DNA of 50,398 bases from Gammaproteobacteria bacterium (GCA_002708765.1 PAPD01000038.1:1-50398); one strand, 5' to 3'; counted from the first letter of the stretch, positions 26,313 to 36,317 are shown. Notes: generated from the letters alone by a model not told the origin. A program made the numbers and translations.

Positions 26313-27512
26313 TTGTTTATTTGCAAAACTAGCTGGAGAACAAAAATTTTTAGGAGATCTTTAGGAGTTATGTGCCTGGTTCTATGTGCGGTTTTTAGCG
26401 GACAGGTAAAAGCAGAAATTAAAAGCAAGGAAATTGAGCGGGAAATAGTTCAGCTTGACAAAATGTTAAGCGGATACAGAAATTTTATATCCAACAACGA
26501 AGAAAAGAGCACAAAAACGGAAAGGTCTCTCGCAGTCGTAGAAAAAAAAATCAGCTCGCTGATAAAAGATATTGAAGACAAAAAAACCGATATAAAGAAA
26601 GGCAACCGGAAAATAGAATTGCTGAAAAAACGTCGGGCGAATATTATAAGAGCTAAGGAGCGACAGTCCATTCTTATAAAGAAACAAATACGATCGGCCT
26701 ATCGAACAGGAGACACTAACTATCTAAAATTTTTGCTTAACCAAGACGATCCGGCAAAGGTATCCCGACTCCATTCTTACTTTAAATCCTTTAATAAAGC
26801 GAGAGCGGAACAGATCAAAGAGCTAACCAGAACGCTTGAAGAAGCCAAGAACGTTGATCAGCTTCTGCAGACCGAGGTAAAAGCTCTTAAGGAAGATCTG
26901 GGCGCTCTCGCTTCCAGGCACGAAAGCTTGGACCAAATCAGACATCAGCATAAAGCTCTTATTTTACAATTCCGATCAGAAATAGAAAAAACTCACAATA
27001 ACATGGCTTTGACGGAACAAAACAAGGAAAATCTACTGTTATTGCTAGAGCAAATGGAAAACAAAGCACTGCTTTCGAAGAGGAAACAAAACAGTTCGAA
27101 CTTCAACGAGAGACGCGGACAACTTGGGTTGCCAACGGCAGGGAAAATCAGGCATAGATTCGGTCAGTCTCGAAGCGAAACGAACGCGAAATGGAACGGA
27201 CTTTTTATTGAAGCCAAGAGAGGAACTCCTGTAAGAGCCGTGCATGATGGTACTGTCATTTTTTCGGACTGGTTCAGAGGTTTTGGGCTTCTGATCATTG
27301 TTAGTCATGGTAAAGGGTATATAAGCCTATACGCACATAATGAAACATTAAGAAAAAAATCAGGAGACGCGGTCAATTCGGACGAATTTATCGCCACGGT
27401 TGGTAGTTCTGGCGGACAGAATAAAACCGGGCTCTACTTCGAGATAAGAGTTAGCGGAAAGCCCAGTGATCCGATCAATTGGTGCCGGTCTGAAGAAGAC
27501 CGAGCCGCCTAG
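26313..27512 (+). CDS. envC: EnvC-type murein hydrolase activator
   Basis: This 399-residue periplasmic protein has a signal peptide (basic n-region, h-region CLVLCAVFSG, cut near VKAE). A long coiled coil follows (about residues 35-250), then a C-terminal LytM domain. The LytM zinc/catalytic residues are degenerate: the domain reads KWNGLFIEAK, ISLYAHN and GLYFEIRVSG, where an active enzyme has His ligands. This matches EnvC, which activates AmiA/AmiB amidases during division rather than cutting murein itself. The start is TTG, with AAGGA 10 nt upstream. It is followed by ctpA after 18 bp, a conserved pair. Confidence 0.92.
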   Translation: MFICKTSWRTKIFRRSLGVMCLVLCAVFSGQVKAEIKSKEIEREIVQLDKMLSGYRNFISNNEEKSTKTERSLAVVEKKISSLIKDIEDKKTDIKKGNRKIELLKKRRANIIRAKERQSILIKKQIRSAYRTGDTNYLKFLLNQDDPAKVSRLHSYFKSFNKARAEQIKELTRTLEEAKNVDQLLQTEVKALKEDLGALASRHESLDQIRHQHKALILQFRSEIEKTHNNMALTEQNKENLLLLLEQMENKALLSKRKQNSSNFNERRGQLGLPTAGKIRHRFGQSRSETNAKWNGLFIEAKRGTPVRAVHDGTVIFSDWFRGFGLLIIVSHGKGYISLYAHNETLRKKSGDAVNSDEFIATVGSSGGQNKTGLYFEIRVSGKPSDPINWCRSEEDRAA

Positions 27513-27530
27513 AAAATAACCCGAGAAAAT

Positions 27531-28880
27531 ATGATGATTAAATACAGATTAGTTTTACCGATAATTTTTTTCTGTAACTCAGCGCTAGCGGAAGATAACT
27601 CTTCTTCATCTGCTCCTTTAAATCAAAACCCTGATGAAGTGAATGCCGAAGAGGCAGAGATAAAAGCGAGGCTTCCCCTCGAAGATCTCCGGGTATTTGC
27701 GGAAGCCTTCAAACGCATCCGATCCTCTTACGTAGATGAAATCAACGACCAAGAGCTCCTCAGATATGCAATAAGAGGCATGCTATCCGAGCTCGATCCC
27801 CATAGCGCGTATCTAGATCGGGAAGGTATTAAAGACTTCGAGGAATCAACAACGGGAAATTATGGTGGACTGGGACTGGAAATAATGAAGGAAGGGAGCT
27901 TCATCAAAGTTGTTGCTCCTATTGATGGAACACCTGCTTCAAAAGCAGGTATTGAAAGTGGAGATCTAATAACCCGACTCGATGGTTCCGCTGTAAAAGA
28001 GATGTCTATTAGCGAGGCCGTTGAAATAATGAGAGGCGAGCCGGATACGAAAATCAAGATAACAATTCTGAAAAATGGTAAAGCAGAGGCATTGGAACTC
28101 GAATTGACAAGGCAATTAGTGAAAGTCGCAAGCGTGCGCCATAGATACCTCGAGGCAGGCTTCGGGTACCTTAGAATTGCTCAATTCCAAGCTAGAACCG
28201 CCCAGGAAGTCCGCGAATCAGTCATCAAATTAAAAGATGAAGGAAACCTGGATGGACTTATTATTGATCTGAGAAATAACCCGGGCGGGATTCTAAGAGC
28301 GGCAGTCGATGTGGCGGATACTTTTCTTGAGGCAGGCTTAATAGTATATACAACCGGCCGTTTAGAAGAAACCAAGGCCAAGTACAATGCGCAACCGGGA
28401 GATATGCTGCCTGGCTTACCCATTGTGATACTCGTAAATGAAGGTACCGCGTCCGCCTCGGAAATTGTCGCCGGCGCCCTGCAAGATCAGGGACGAGCAA
28501 TAATAATGGGGACTAATACGTTTGGAAAAGGGTCAGTACAGACGATTCTCCCGATTACCAAAAACCGGGCGGTAAAACTTACCACGGCACGGTATTTCAC
28601 TCCCAAAGGAAGATCCATCCAGGCCAAGGGCATAAAACCTGACATTAAAGTTCCTAGGCATAAAGTTAGTCCCGAAAGGCTGAATCCGTTTCGGGTTTCT
28701 GAAAAAAACCTTCCGGGCCACCTAGCTAATAAAAACGAGAAACCTGAACAATTTTCTGAGGAAAGCACGAAGTCTAAATCGGATACAATTTTTCGTGATT
28801 ATCAGCTGCACCAAGCGCTTAGCATGCTGAAAGGGCTACACGTTATGAAATCACGGTCCAAAGAAGCTATTACCAACTAG
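27531..28880 (+). CDS. C-terminal processing peptidase (S41, CtpA-like)
   Basis: This 449-residue periplasmic serine protease has a signal peptide (MMIKYRLVLPIIFFCNSALA), a PDZ domain (about residues 95-175, beginning YGGLGLEIMKEGSF) and the S41 core. The catalytic dyad is Ser308 in TASASEIVAGAL and Lys333 in FGKGSVQ, with the usual spacing of 25. Such proteases trim C-termini of cell-wall enzymes and are often activated by a lipoprotein. It is co-directional with envC and convergent with hisA. Confidence 0.93.
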   Translation: MMIKYRLVLPIIFFCNSALAEDNSSSSAPLNQNPDEVNAEEAEIKARLPLEDLRVFAEAFKRIRSSYVDEINDQELLRYAIRGMLSELDPHSAYLDREGIKDFEESTTGNYGGLGLEIMKEGSFIKVVAPIDGTPASKAGIESGDLITRLDGSAVKEMSISEAVEIMRGEPDTKIKITILKNGKAEALELELTRQLVKVASVRHRYLEAGFGYLRIAQFQARTAQEVRESVIKLKDEGNLDGLIIDLRNNPGGILRAAVDVADTFLEAGLIVYTTGRLEETKAKYNAQPGDMLPGLPIVILVNEGTASASEIVAGALQDQGRAIIMGTNTFGKGSVQTILPITKNRAVKLTTARYFTPKGRSIQAKGIKPDIKVPRHKVSPERLNPFRVSEKNLPGHLANKNEKPEQFSEESTKSKSDTIFRDYQLHQALSMLKGLHVMKSRSKEAITN

Positions 28881-28907
28881 ATCTTTTTATTAGCTAAAAA
28901 GGGAATC

Positions 28908-29657
28908 TCAAATTTCTTGCGAAGCCTGAGTTCGTTCTATCGCCGTTGAAACCGACAAGGTTTTCTCGTATATCGACCTCCCCAATATAACTCCTTCAAT
29001 CGAACCATCCAGATTATGGTTAGCCTCTAGAAGGGCTTCAATATCTTCAATGCCCTTAACACCGCCGGAGGCAATAACAGGAACCGAAATTTTTTTCGCA
29101 AGCTCAGAGGTGGCCTCCACGTTTACTCCATCCATCATTCCATCTCTACCAATATCCGTAAAAATAATTGAAGAAACTCCGGCGCTCACTGCTTCAAGAG
29201 CAAGTCTAACTGCATCCAGATCCGTAACCTCTTTCCAGCCATTTACCGCTACTTTCCCTCCTAACGCATCAAGGCCTAGCACTATGCGTCCGACAAATTC
29301 TGAGCAAACCGTTTTGAGAAATTCAGGATCCGTAACTCCTATGGTTCCCAGGATCACAAGGTCAACGCCAGCATCAAGGTAACTGATAATGTTTTCCCTG
29401 CTCCGGATTCCCCCTCCTAGCTGAATAGCTATGTCCGGGTATCGTTTCTTTATCTCTTTAACTACCGATTTATTTACTGGAGCCCCGCTGAAAGCACCAT
29501 CCAGATCAACAATATGCAACCTTTCCGCTCCCTCGCGTATCCATCTTTCTGCAATGCCAAGCGGATCGTGAGAATACGTGGTCTCTTCTTCCGCTCGACC
29601 CTGCTTCAAATTGACAACCCGGCCCTCCCTTAGATCAATTGCAGGAATTATCTGCAC
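28908..29657 (-). CDS. hisA: ProFAR isomerase (phosphoribosylformimino-5-aminoimidazole carboxamide ribotide isomerase)
   Basis: This 249-residue TIM-barrel enzyme catalyses the fourth step of histidine synthesis. The N-terminal IIPAIDLREGRVVNLKQG holds the catalytic Asp, and VIASGGVKGIEDIE and FTDIGRDGMMDG are the phosphate and C-terminal catalytic motifs. The start is GTG, immediately after the hisB stop. hisF, which usually follows hisA, is not downstream: the next gene is the convergent ctpA. Confidence 0.95.
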   Translation of the reverse strand: MQIIPAIDLREGRVVNLKQGRAEEETTYSHDPLGIAERWIREGAERLHIVDLDGAFSGAPVNKSVVKEIKKRYPDIAIQLGGGIRSRENIISYLDAGVDLVILGTIGVTDPEFLKTVCSEFVGRIVLGLDALGGKVAVNGWKEVTDLDAVRLALEAVSAGVSSIIFTDIGRDGMMDGVNVEATSELAKKISVPVIASGGVKGIEDIEALLEANHNLDGSIEGVILGRSIYEKTLSVSTAIERTQASQEI

Positions 29658-30245
29658 CTACAAACTACCTTTGGTTGACGGCAATTGATCATTCATTCCA
29701 GGATCCTTTTCCAGCGCGAATCTCATAGCACGGCCAAATGCCTTGAAAACAGTTTCTATCTGGTGATGAGCATTTTGTCCCTTAATATTATCTACATGGA
29801 GAGTAACCATCGCATGATTCACAAAACCCTGAAAAAATTCAAAAAAAAGATCCACATCAAATTCACCCACTAAAGGCCGAGAAAAGCTAACATTATATTC
29901 CAGCCCAGGACGACCCGAAAAATCGATCACAACCCTGGACAATGCTTCGTCAAGAGGCACATAGGCATGCCCGTATCTTCGAATACCTTTCTTGTCACCA
30001 ACTGCCTCAGAAAAAGCCTGGCCAAGTGTTATTCCGATATCCTCTACCGTATGATGCGCATCTATCTCCAGATCTCCATTTGCTATTATTGTCAGGTCAA
30101 ATAAGCCATGACGAGCGACCTGATCCAGCATGTGCTCTAGAAAAGGCAGCCCGGTTCTGAATTCACGTTTTCCAGTTCCATCAAGATTCAGTGAAACCAT
30201 TATCTGGGTTTCTAGAGTGTTTCTTTCTTTTTTAGCACTTCTCAT
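29658..30245 (-). CDS. hisB: imidazoleglycerol-phosphate dehydratase
   Basis: This 195-residue enzyme is the monofunctional dehydratase, without the histidinol-phosphatase half found in E. coli HisB. The two metal-binding repeats [11 protein letters not shown] and [12 protein letters not shown] are present, with [18 protein letters not shown]. It abuts hisA with no gap. The amidotransferase subunit gene hisH, which sits between hisB and hisA in Pseudomonas-type genomes, is missing here. Confidence 0.95.
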   Translation of the reverse strand: MRSAKKERNTLETQIMVSLNLDGTGKREFRTGLPFLEHMLDQVARHGLFDLTIIANGDLEIDAHHTVEDIGITLGQAFSEAVGDKKGIRRYGHAYVPLDEALSRVVIDFSGRPGLEYNVSFSRPLVGEFDVDLFFEFFQGFVNHAMVTLHVDNIKGQNAHHQIETVFKAFGRAMRFALEKDPGMNDQLPSTKGSL

Positions 30246-30301
30246 AAATTATGCCTTTCACCGACCATCCGGATTATACTTATATTGAGTCACAACTTCG
30301 C

Positions 30302-30706
30302 TTACAATGCGCTTCCATAAGGCAGGTAACGATTCCTAGTATGCTCCTTTATCCATCGCCTCATTTCTGCCGTAAATTCCGATCTTTTTTTTAATTCCTT
30401 TACTATACTGATGACCGGTGACATTTTACCTGCTTCCCACCCACTTACATCACGCTCAACTATTGTGAAAAAAAAAGCCAGATTTCGGAGATTTGGGGTG
30501 TCAACCTGAACCAATACCTGCCAGGCCTCGCTTTCTAGTGACATAACCCAGTTTTCCTGCTGGATACCAGCTGAAGCCAGATCGGAGTCAGCTAGCTCGA
30601 TATCAGGATTCATAGACTCTGCTAAGTCCATGAACTTTTCTAACAACTGAAGATCAACATTGATATTTTTCTTGGACCCCGGGGGCTCCCAGACACCAAT
30701 AACCAT
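30302..30706 (-). CDS. hypothetical protein, soluble, unknown family
   Basis: I do not recognise this protein. The preferred start is the ATG at 30706, which has GGAG (30712-30715) 5 nt upstream and gives 134 residues; the frame is open to a TTG at 30760 (152 residues). It has no signal peptide or membrane segment. Visible features are an acidic middle (NPDIELADSD), a hydrophobic strand (RNLAFFFTIVERDVSGWEAG) and a basic C-terminal helix (RRWIKEHTRNRYLPYG). It is 56 bp upstream of hisB on the same strand and divergent from the TrpB2 gene. Confidence 0.6.
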   Translation of the reverse strand: MVIGVWEPPGSKKNINVDLQLLEKFMDLAESMNPDIELADSDLASAGIQQENWVMSLESEAWQVLVQVDTPNLRNLAFFFTIVERDVSGWEAGKMSPVISIVKELKKRSEFTAEMRRWIKEHTRNRYLPYGSAL

Positions 30707-30849
30707 AATCGCTCCAATAAACTGTCGTTCATTATCCTCTAGATATCGAGTTTTCTCCAAGCCAGAAGAAAAATAAAATTAGATTCTTTTCACCAGCTTC
30801 CTTATTATCTCCGGTTCAGCTTTTTCCTGAAACAAAAAAGGTGATTCCT

Positions 30850-32214
30850 ATGGGTCAACAGACAAAAATCTTGCTCGAAGAATCCGAGATGCCGACAAAA
30901 TGGTATAACGTCATCGCGGATTTACCGGAACCTCCTCCACCTCCCTTGCACCCCGGCACCCACCAGCCAGCGGCGGCGGATGACCTAGCACCGCTTTTCC
31001 CTGCGGCACTCATCGAGCAGGAAATGACTGCAGAACGATATATCAATATCCCGGAGGAAGTGCTTGAGGTATACAGGTTATGGCGCCCGAGCCCCTTATT
31101 CCGAGCCCACCGCCTAGAAAAGTTACTCGACACGCCAGCCAGGATCTATTACAAATATGAAGGCGTAAGCCCAGCGGGATCTCACAAGCCAAATACGGCG
31201 GTTCCACAAGTCTGGTACAACTCGCAGGAAGGTGTGAGAAAGCTGACTACCGAAACCGGTGCAGGCCAATGGGGTAGCTCCCTTGCTTTTGCCTGTGCTC
31301 AATTCGGGATCGAGTGCGAAATATGGCAGGGGGCAGCATCATACGCATCAAAGCCCTACAGAAAGACGATGATGCAGATATGGGGCGGAGAAGTTCATCC
31401 CAGTCCCTCGACCAGAACGGAATTCGGCAGGAAACTGCTGGCGGAAGACCCTGATCATCCAGGCTCTCTGGGAATCGCGATTTCAGAAGCCGTAGTAGAG
31501 GCCGTTGAAGATCCGTCAGTCAGGTACGCACTGGGTAGCGTTCTTAATCATGTCCTTCTTCACCAAACCATTATAGGAGAAGAGGCCCTGCTACAACTCG
31601 CTAAGGTCGGCGAAACCCCCGATATTCTGGTAGGTTGTACAGGGGGCGGATCCAATTTCGGTGGACTATCTTTCCCTTTTCTTAGAGAAAAATTAGCAGG
31701 TAATATGAGCCCTATAATCCGATGTGTAGAGCCCGCAGCATGCCCAACCCTGACCAAGGGAGAGTACCGTTATGACTTCGGGGATACCGCTGGCCTGACA
31801 CCTCTAATGAAAATGCACACTCTCGGGCATCGATTTATACCGGAGCCGATACACGCGGGAGGATTGAGATATCACGGCATGGCACCACTTGTATCCCATA
31901 TTTATGAGCTGGGTCTGGTTGAAGCCACTTCGGTGCTTCAGACCCAGTGCTTTGAAGCCGCGATCCAGTTTGCACGCTCGGAAGGTATTGTGCCAGCGCC
32001 GGAACCTACTCACGCCATTGCGGCTACCATTGATGAAGCAAAAAAGTGCAAGGAGTCTGGGGAAGAAAAAGTTATCCTGACCGCACTTTGCGGGCACGGT
32101 CACCTTGATCTGCCAGCCTACGAGAAATTTCTTTCGGGCGAGATTAAAGACCTGGATCTGGCCGAAGAAAGTATCACAGAGTCAATGAAAAGTGTTCCTG
32201 TTCTGGCTGAATAG
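30850..32214 (+). CDS. TrpB2-type tryptophan synthase beta-like PLP enzyme
   Basis: This 454-residue fold-type II PLP enzyme has the PLP lysine in [28 protein letters not shown], and the phosphate-binding loop [12 protein letters not shown]. The long N-terminal extension rich in proline ([16 protein letters not shown]) and the length distinguish TrpB2 from ordinary TrpB (about 400). TrpB2 enzymes can make tryptophan from indole and serine without a strong TrpA partner. I chose the ATG at 30850, preceded by AAGG at an 8 nt distance. No trpA is nearby, so an indole-salvage or serine-deaminase-like role is possible. Codon use is more GC-rich than in the backbone. Confidence 0.88.
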   Translation: MGQQTKILLEESEMPTKWYNVIADLPEPPPPPLHPGTHQPAAADDLAPLFPAALIEQEMTAERYINIPEEVLEVYRLWRPSPLFRAHRLEKLLDTPARIYYKYEGVSPAGSHKPNTAVPQVWYNSQEGVRKLTTETGAGQWGSSLAFACAQFGIECEIWQGAASYASKPYRKTMMQIWGGEVHPSPSTRTEFGRKLLAEDPDHPGSLGIAISEAVVEAVEDPSVRYALGSVLNHVLLHQTIIGEEALLQLAKVGETPDILVGCTGGGSNFGGLSFPFLREKLAGNMSPIIRCVEPAACPTLTKGEYRYDFGDTAGLTPLMKMHTLGHRFIPEPIHAGGLRYHGMAPLVSHIYELGLVEATSVLQTQCFEAAIQFARSEGIVPAPEPTHAIAATIDEAKKCKESGEEKVILTALCGHGHLDLPAYEKFLSGEIKDLDLAEESITESMKSVPVLAE

Positions 32215-32482
32215 AAAATCCCTGCCAGGGGCAAAAGCCAAAAAAACGCCTCGATTGTCCAATGATTTCGGGTAAGAAAATGGCTCGGCTCGATGACAGA
32301 AATAATCGCCCACGCTGCCTATCTGATTCTTTTTAGTAAAAAGGTTAAATTCGGCTAAATCGCCTGTTGCAACGCGCCAATGAGCGAGTTATCGTTCGAT
32401 CTAGCGTGGAAATCTGAGCCCATATAACTTATAAGAAAACCGGGTCAAGCACGCAGAAAATAGAATAAATCAAGGGGAATCT

Positions 32483-35400
32483 ATGATGAACGGAATTCGT
32501 TCTCTACATCTCGCTTATCTGTTTTCGTTGATACTTGGCCTCATGGGATCACTAGTCTCGGTATCCGCGTTATCAGAAACAGCGTTAGAAGAAATTATTG
32601 TTACCGCACAGCGTGCTGAAGAAAGTCTTCAGGATGTTCCCATTGCCGTGACAGCACTGACTGGTGAAATGCTTGAGGCCAAAGGGGTCATAGGAGCATC
32701 CGACCTTCAGATGCAGGCACCCAATGTCTCTTTTACCTCTACCAACTTCGGCGGATCCAGTTTCTCGATAAGAGGAATCGGACGGCTGGTAATATCTGCT
32801 TCAGCGGACTCCGGGGTATCCGTTCATCAGAACGAGATCCCCTACGGCACCAACCTGAACACCAACGAGTTTTTTGATGTTGCCCGGGTCGAGGTGCTTC
32901 GTGGGCCTCAGGGCACGCTCTTCGGCAGGAATGCCACAGGGGGCGTAGTCAACTTTGTTACGCAGATGCCGGAATATGGCAGCCTCGGTGGGTTTGTCGA
33001 TGTGGAGGCGGGTGATTACAATCACTCTCGAGTCAAGGGCGCCCTGAACATCCCGATGGGTGACAGCATGGGTCTGCGGATTGCGGCCATGAAACTGAAC
33101 CGGGATGGCTATATCGAGAATAAGGCAGCGGCGTCAAGATCAAGTATCGATGGCAGCGCGCTCCCCGGGATCGATGACGACATCGACGGCCGAGATATCC
33201 AGGCCTACCGGGTGACCTGGTCCTGGGATCCGAACGAGAACAGTAATCTCTGGGTCATGTACAACTACTCCGAAGAAGACGATGACCGAGCCAGGTTGAC
33301 CAATCAGGTATGTCAGCGGACTCCTCTGCCAACGCTCGGGTGCGAACCAGACGGCTTCGGCTTTGACTCGCCTAATCTCGGCAGCACAACCGGCGGACTC
33401 TTCTTCATGCTGAACGGCTTCGGTACTCTTCCGCTAGGCGCGGCAGGCATCAATGGACAACAGGGCATCGTCTATGACCACGTTGCCCCGGAACTCGATC
33501 TGAGATCGATGTTCACCGACCATGAGCCCGAGTTCTATAACGAAGAGAAGAACATCTCCTTCGGCTTCGACTACGAGTTCGAGAGTGTCTCTGTCGGGAT
33601 ACTTGGCTCGTTTGGCGAGGGCAGCTACGGCGCCTCGATGGATTACAACATGAATGTGGGTCCGATTCTTGGACCCAATCCCGTGCCCGGATTTGGCGGA
33701 CTCTGGCCAGTATCAGCACCGTCACAACGGGCGGGCGGATATGTCACCGGCGAAAACGGCTGTAGCTATGCCGATGGTACCGCCGGCATCTTCGGGGGCT
33801 GTATCTACCCTGCGGACGGTAACCGGCTCTACGCACTGGACAAACTCAACAGCGAAAGTGAAGGCTGGAACCTCGAAATCAAGATGAGCACCAGCTTCGA
33901 CGGTCCCGTTAACTTCCTGCTGGGTGCAAGCATCTATCACGCAGAAAGCTACGGCGAGTACTTCGTCAACGCAAACAGCCTGGACACCATCGGACTGGTC
34001 GGTGTCGGACTGCTTGGCTTTCCGCCTCTCTATCCGACCATGTTTGCCCAACCCGGCAATCCGGCGGATCCGGGAGAAAGGGACGGCACCGCAGTCTTCG
34101 GTGAACTCTACTTTGACGTGAACGACAAGCTCAAGATCACCGCCGGTCTCCGTTACAACAAGGACGAGAAGACCGCAAACGATGCCAACACCTTCCTGTC
34201 ATCACTTGACCAGAACTTCCTGGTTCCGATCGTGACCGGTCTGGTGGGTGGCGATCCCAATATCGCGATCGCGCTGGGCCTGCTTGATCCCGACTACCAG
34301 GCGGCACTGGCGTCGCTCCCAGGCGGGCGATGGGGACGCGGATCTGACATCATGCTGGGAGGTCTGATTACTCCGGGATTCTTTGCCCCGGAGCAGCTTG
34401 CCAGATTCGAGTTCTTCGGCATCCCTGCAGAACAGGTAGCAGCGGCAGCACTGACGCCCAGCTTCAGTCCGGAGCGTGCGGCCTTGCTGGCTGCAATCGG
34501 TCCTACCACCGGATTTAACGAGATCCGTGCTCTGACCGGCAGCCCGACCAAAGCCGAGTGGACGGCTACGACCGGACGGGTCGGATTCGATTACCAGTGG
34601 AACGACAACACCATGATCTACGGCTTCTACACCAAGGGCTATAAGCCCGGCGGGTTCAATCCACCGATTGCCCCCGAGTTCCAGGACGACACCGCCTTCG
34701 TCTTCGATGAAGAGGAAGTCGGCTCTGTCGAAGTCGGATTCAAGAGCACCATCCTCGACGGTCAGCTACAACTGAACGGTGCCTTCTTCTCTTACGATTA
34801 CGAAGGACTTCAGGTCACGAGAATACGTAACAACAGTTCGATCAATGAAAACATCGATTCCGATATCCGTGGACTCGAACTCGAGTTTGTGTGGCGACCC
34901 TCAAACCTGGAGAATCTGGGTGTCGACGGTGCCCTGTCCTGGCTCGACACCGAGCTGGCTGATGGTGTTACCTCGGTCGATGTCATCAACAAAGGTGCAG
35001 GCGACCCGGACTGGGTGAATCTCAAGAACATCGATCCCGGCGCACTGACCGGGACCAACTACGTGGCCTTTGCGCCGGCTATAACGCCTGAAGTGCTCGC
35101 GGCAGCCTACGCCAACAACGGCGCACTGTCCGAAGTCAATGGCGCCGCGGTGCCCGGCACAGTATCCGATGCAGGCATCCCGTCCTACTTCTCCAGGAAC
35201 TTCCTGGCGGCAGCAGGCGTACCGGTATCGAGCGGTCTGCCGACCGACATCTCGGGCAACAGCCTACCGAACTCACCGGAATCAACGATCAGGCTTGGCG
35301 TTCAGTACACCTGGCCGATCGACGCCCTGAGCGGCGACCTGACCATGCGCTGGGATTACTACTGGCAGGACGACTCCTACGGACGAGAGTTCAATACCGT

Positions 35401-35620
35401 GGGTGATGAAATCGACAGTTGGGACCAGCATAACCTGTCCTTTATCTATCAGAGCAGTGACGGAAACTGGACAGCCAGGCTCTGGGCCAGAAACCTGCAG
35501 GACGAAGATAATGTCACCGGACATTACCTGACCTCCGATACCTCCGGCTACTTCAGGAATTACTTCCTGACCGAGCCAAGGATCTACGGTCTGTCCTTAC
35601 GCTACAGGTTTGGCGAATAG
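32483..35620 (+). CDS. TonB-dependent receptor with atypical high-GC body
   Basis: This 1045-residue outer-membrane receptor has a signal peptide ending near VSALS, a TonB box (EEIIVTAQRAEES) and a plug domain with LRGPQGTLFGRNATGGVV. The large beta-barrel ends RIYGLSLRYRFGE. It is about 230 residues longer than the other receptor in this window, mainly from loop insertions around residues 270-330, 400-450 and 560-690. The first ~60 codons have local composition, but from about 32.65 kb onward codons end mostly in G or C (42 of 60 bases are G/C at 35101-35160). AAGGGGA lies just before the ATG. The ligand is unknown; the gene is monocistronic, ending at a strong terminator. Confidence 0.92.
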   Translation: MMNGIRSLHLAYLFSLILGLMGSLVSVSALSETALEEIIVTAQRAEESLQDVPIAVTALTGEMLEAKGVIGASDLQMQAPNVSFTSTNFGGSSFSIRGIGRLVISASADSGVSVHQNEIPYGTNLNTNEFFDVARVEVLRGPQGTLFGRNATGGVVNFVTQMPEYGSLGGFVDVEAGDYNHSRVKGALNIPMGDSMGLRIAAMKLNRDGYIENKAAASRSSIDGSALPGIDDDIDGRDIQAYRVTWSWDPNENSNLWVMYNYSEEDDDRARLTNQVCQRTPLPTLGCEPDGFGFDSPNLGSTTGGLFFMLNGFGTLPLGAAGINGQQGIVYDHVAPELDLRSMFTDHEPEFYNEEKNISFGFDYEFESVSVGILGSFGEGSYGASMDYNMNVGPILGPNPVPGFGGLWPVSAPSQRAGGYVTGENGCSYADGTAGIFGGCIYPADGNRLYALDKLNSESEGWNLEIKMSTSFDGPVNFLLGASIYHAESYGEYFVNANSLDTIGLVGVGLLGFPPLYPTMFAQPGNPADPGERDGTAVFGELYFDVNDKLKITAGLRYNKDEKTANDANTFLSSLDQNFLVPIVTGLVGGDPNIAIALGLLDPDYQAALASLPGGRWGRGSDIMLGGLITPGFFAPEQLARFEFFGIPAEQVAAAALTPSFSPERAALLAAIGPTTGFNEIRALTGSPTKAEWTATTGRVGFDYQWNDNTMIYGFYTKGYKPGGFNPPIAPEFQDDTAFVFDEEEVGSVEVGFKSTILDGQLQLNGAFFSYDYEGLQVTRIRNNSSINENIDSDIRGLELEFVWRPSNLENLGVDGALSWLDTELADGVTSVDVINKGAGDPDWVNLKNIDPGALTGTNYVAFAPAITPEVLAAAYANNGALSEVNGAAVPGTVSDAGIPSYFSRNFLAAAGVPVSSGLPTDISGNSLPNSPESTIRLGVQYTWPIDALSGDLTMRWDYYWQDDSYGREFNTVGDEIDSWDQHNLSFIYQSSDGNWTARLWARNLQDEDNVTGHYLTSDTSGYFRNYFLTEPRIYGLSLRYRFGE

Positions 35621-35632
35621 AAATAAAAGAGC

Positions 35633-35664
35633 AAAAAAAAGCCCTCCTACGGAGGGCTTTTTTT
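35633..35664. terminator. bidirectional intrinsic terminator
   Basis: A run of A, then GCCCTCC-TAC-GGAGGGC (35641-35657), then seven T. The perfect 7 bp GC-rich stem with A and T runs on both sides can stop transcription of the TonB receptor from the left and of the peroxiredoxin gene from the right. Confidence 0.93.
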
Positions 35665-35676
35665 GAGCATCGTTTT

Positions 35677-36162
35677 TTATGACGATAGCGATTCTAGGAT
35701 CTGTTCGGCCGAGCTTACTTCAAAAGCCCCTCCCTGCTCCAGATTTAAAACAGATATTTTGCCATCATCCGCTATGAGAGAATACCTACTCGAACGACTA
35801 CCCAACCCAAATCCGCTACCATCAAGAACCAGTTCCATAGCTCTTGAAAAATCACCGTTACCATCACCAACCATAAGTATCTCGTCAGCGTTCTGGGCCT
35901 TACCCCAGGCATCCATCACAAAGGCGTCATTCACTGAGACACAGACAATTGTGTCCACTCCCTTGTCTTTGATTTTATCGGCCGCCGCCACATACCCCGG
36001 CAAATGCGCTGCACTGCATGTGGGCGTGAAAGCCCCGGGCACCGCAAAAAGCACTACCTTCTTCCCGCCAAAAATTTCCGACGTCGTAATATCTTCGGGG
36101 CCCTTTGCCCCCATAACTTTCAAGGTGACCTCGGGAATCGCGTCACCTACCTGAATTGCCAT
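35677..36162 (-). CDS. type II (Prx5-like) peroxiredoxin
   Basis: This 161-residue thiol peroxidase reduces H2O2 and organic peroxides in the cytosol. The peroxidatic Cys49 is in PGAFTPTCS and a second Cys75 is in DTIVCVSVND, the arrangement of plant-type PrxII enzymes, which use glutaredoxin or thioredoxin. The segment SRSSRYSLIADDGKI is typical. No fused glutaredoxin domain is present. It shares the terminator with the upstream receptor gene and is divergent from the MFS gene. Confidence 0.93.
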   Translation of the reverse strand: MAIQVGDAIPEVTLKVMGAKGPEDITTSEIFGGKKVVLFAVPGAFTPTCSAAHLPGYVAAADKIKDKGVDTIVCVSVNDAFVMDAWGKAQNADEILMVGDGNGDFSRAMELVLDGSGFGLGSRSSRYSLIADDGKISVLNLEQGGAFEVSSAEQILESLSS

Positions 36163-36300
36163 TTTCTGCTCCTATTAAATCATCTCAGCTCTAAGTCTCT
36201 CCCGAACGACAAGTTCACGCAAGCCCTACCGATGATGAAAAGCCACAACGAAATAGAGATGCCTCTCCCAGTTTCTAGTATCATGGATGCGAGCTTAGAT

Positions 36301-36317
36301 AAGGAGTTTTCGCTATC
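36301..36317 (+). promoter_or_regulatory. strong Shine-Dalgarno before an ATC start codon
   Basis: AAGGAG (36301-36306) is followed after exactly 8 nt by ATC (36315-36317), in frame with the MFS transporter. The frame is closed upstream by TAA at 36300-36302, so no ATG, GTG or TTG is available before residue 35. The spacing marks ATC as the likely initiation codon. Confidence 0.65.

Noticed and set aside
32215-32482. Hidden gene or sigma-54 promoter before the second TonB receptor
   Set aside because: No open frame with a start and ribosome site, and no GG-N10-GC element with matching flanks, could be found; only a weak CTTTTT-AGT-AAAAAG inverted repeat near 32329-32343.
33513-34051. Open frames on the minus strand inside the second TonB receptor
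   Set aside because: High GC content leaves few stop codons; the translations are Arg- or Ser-rich and lack domain motifs, while the plus-strand frame is a complete receptor.
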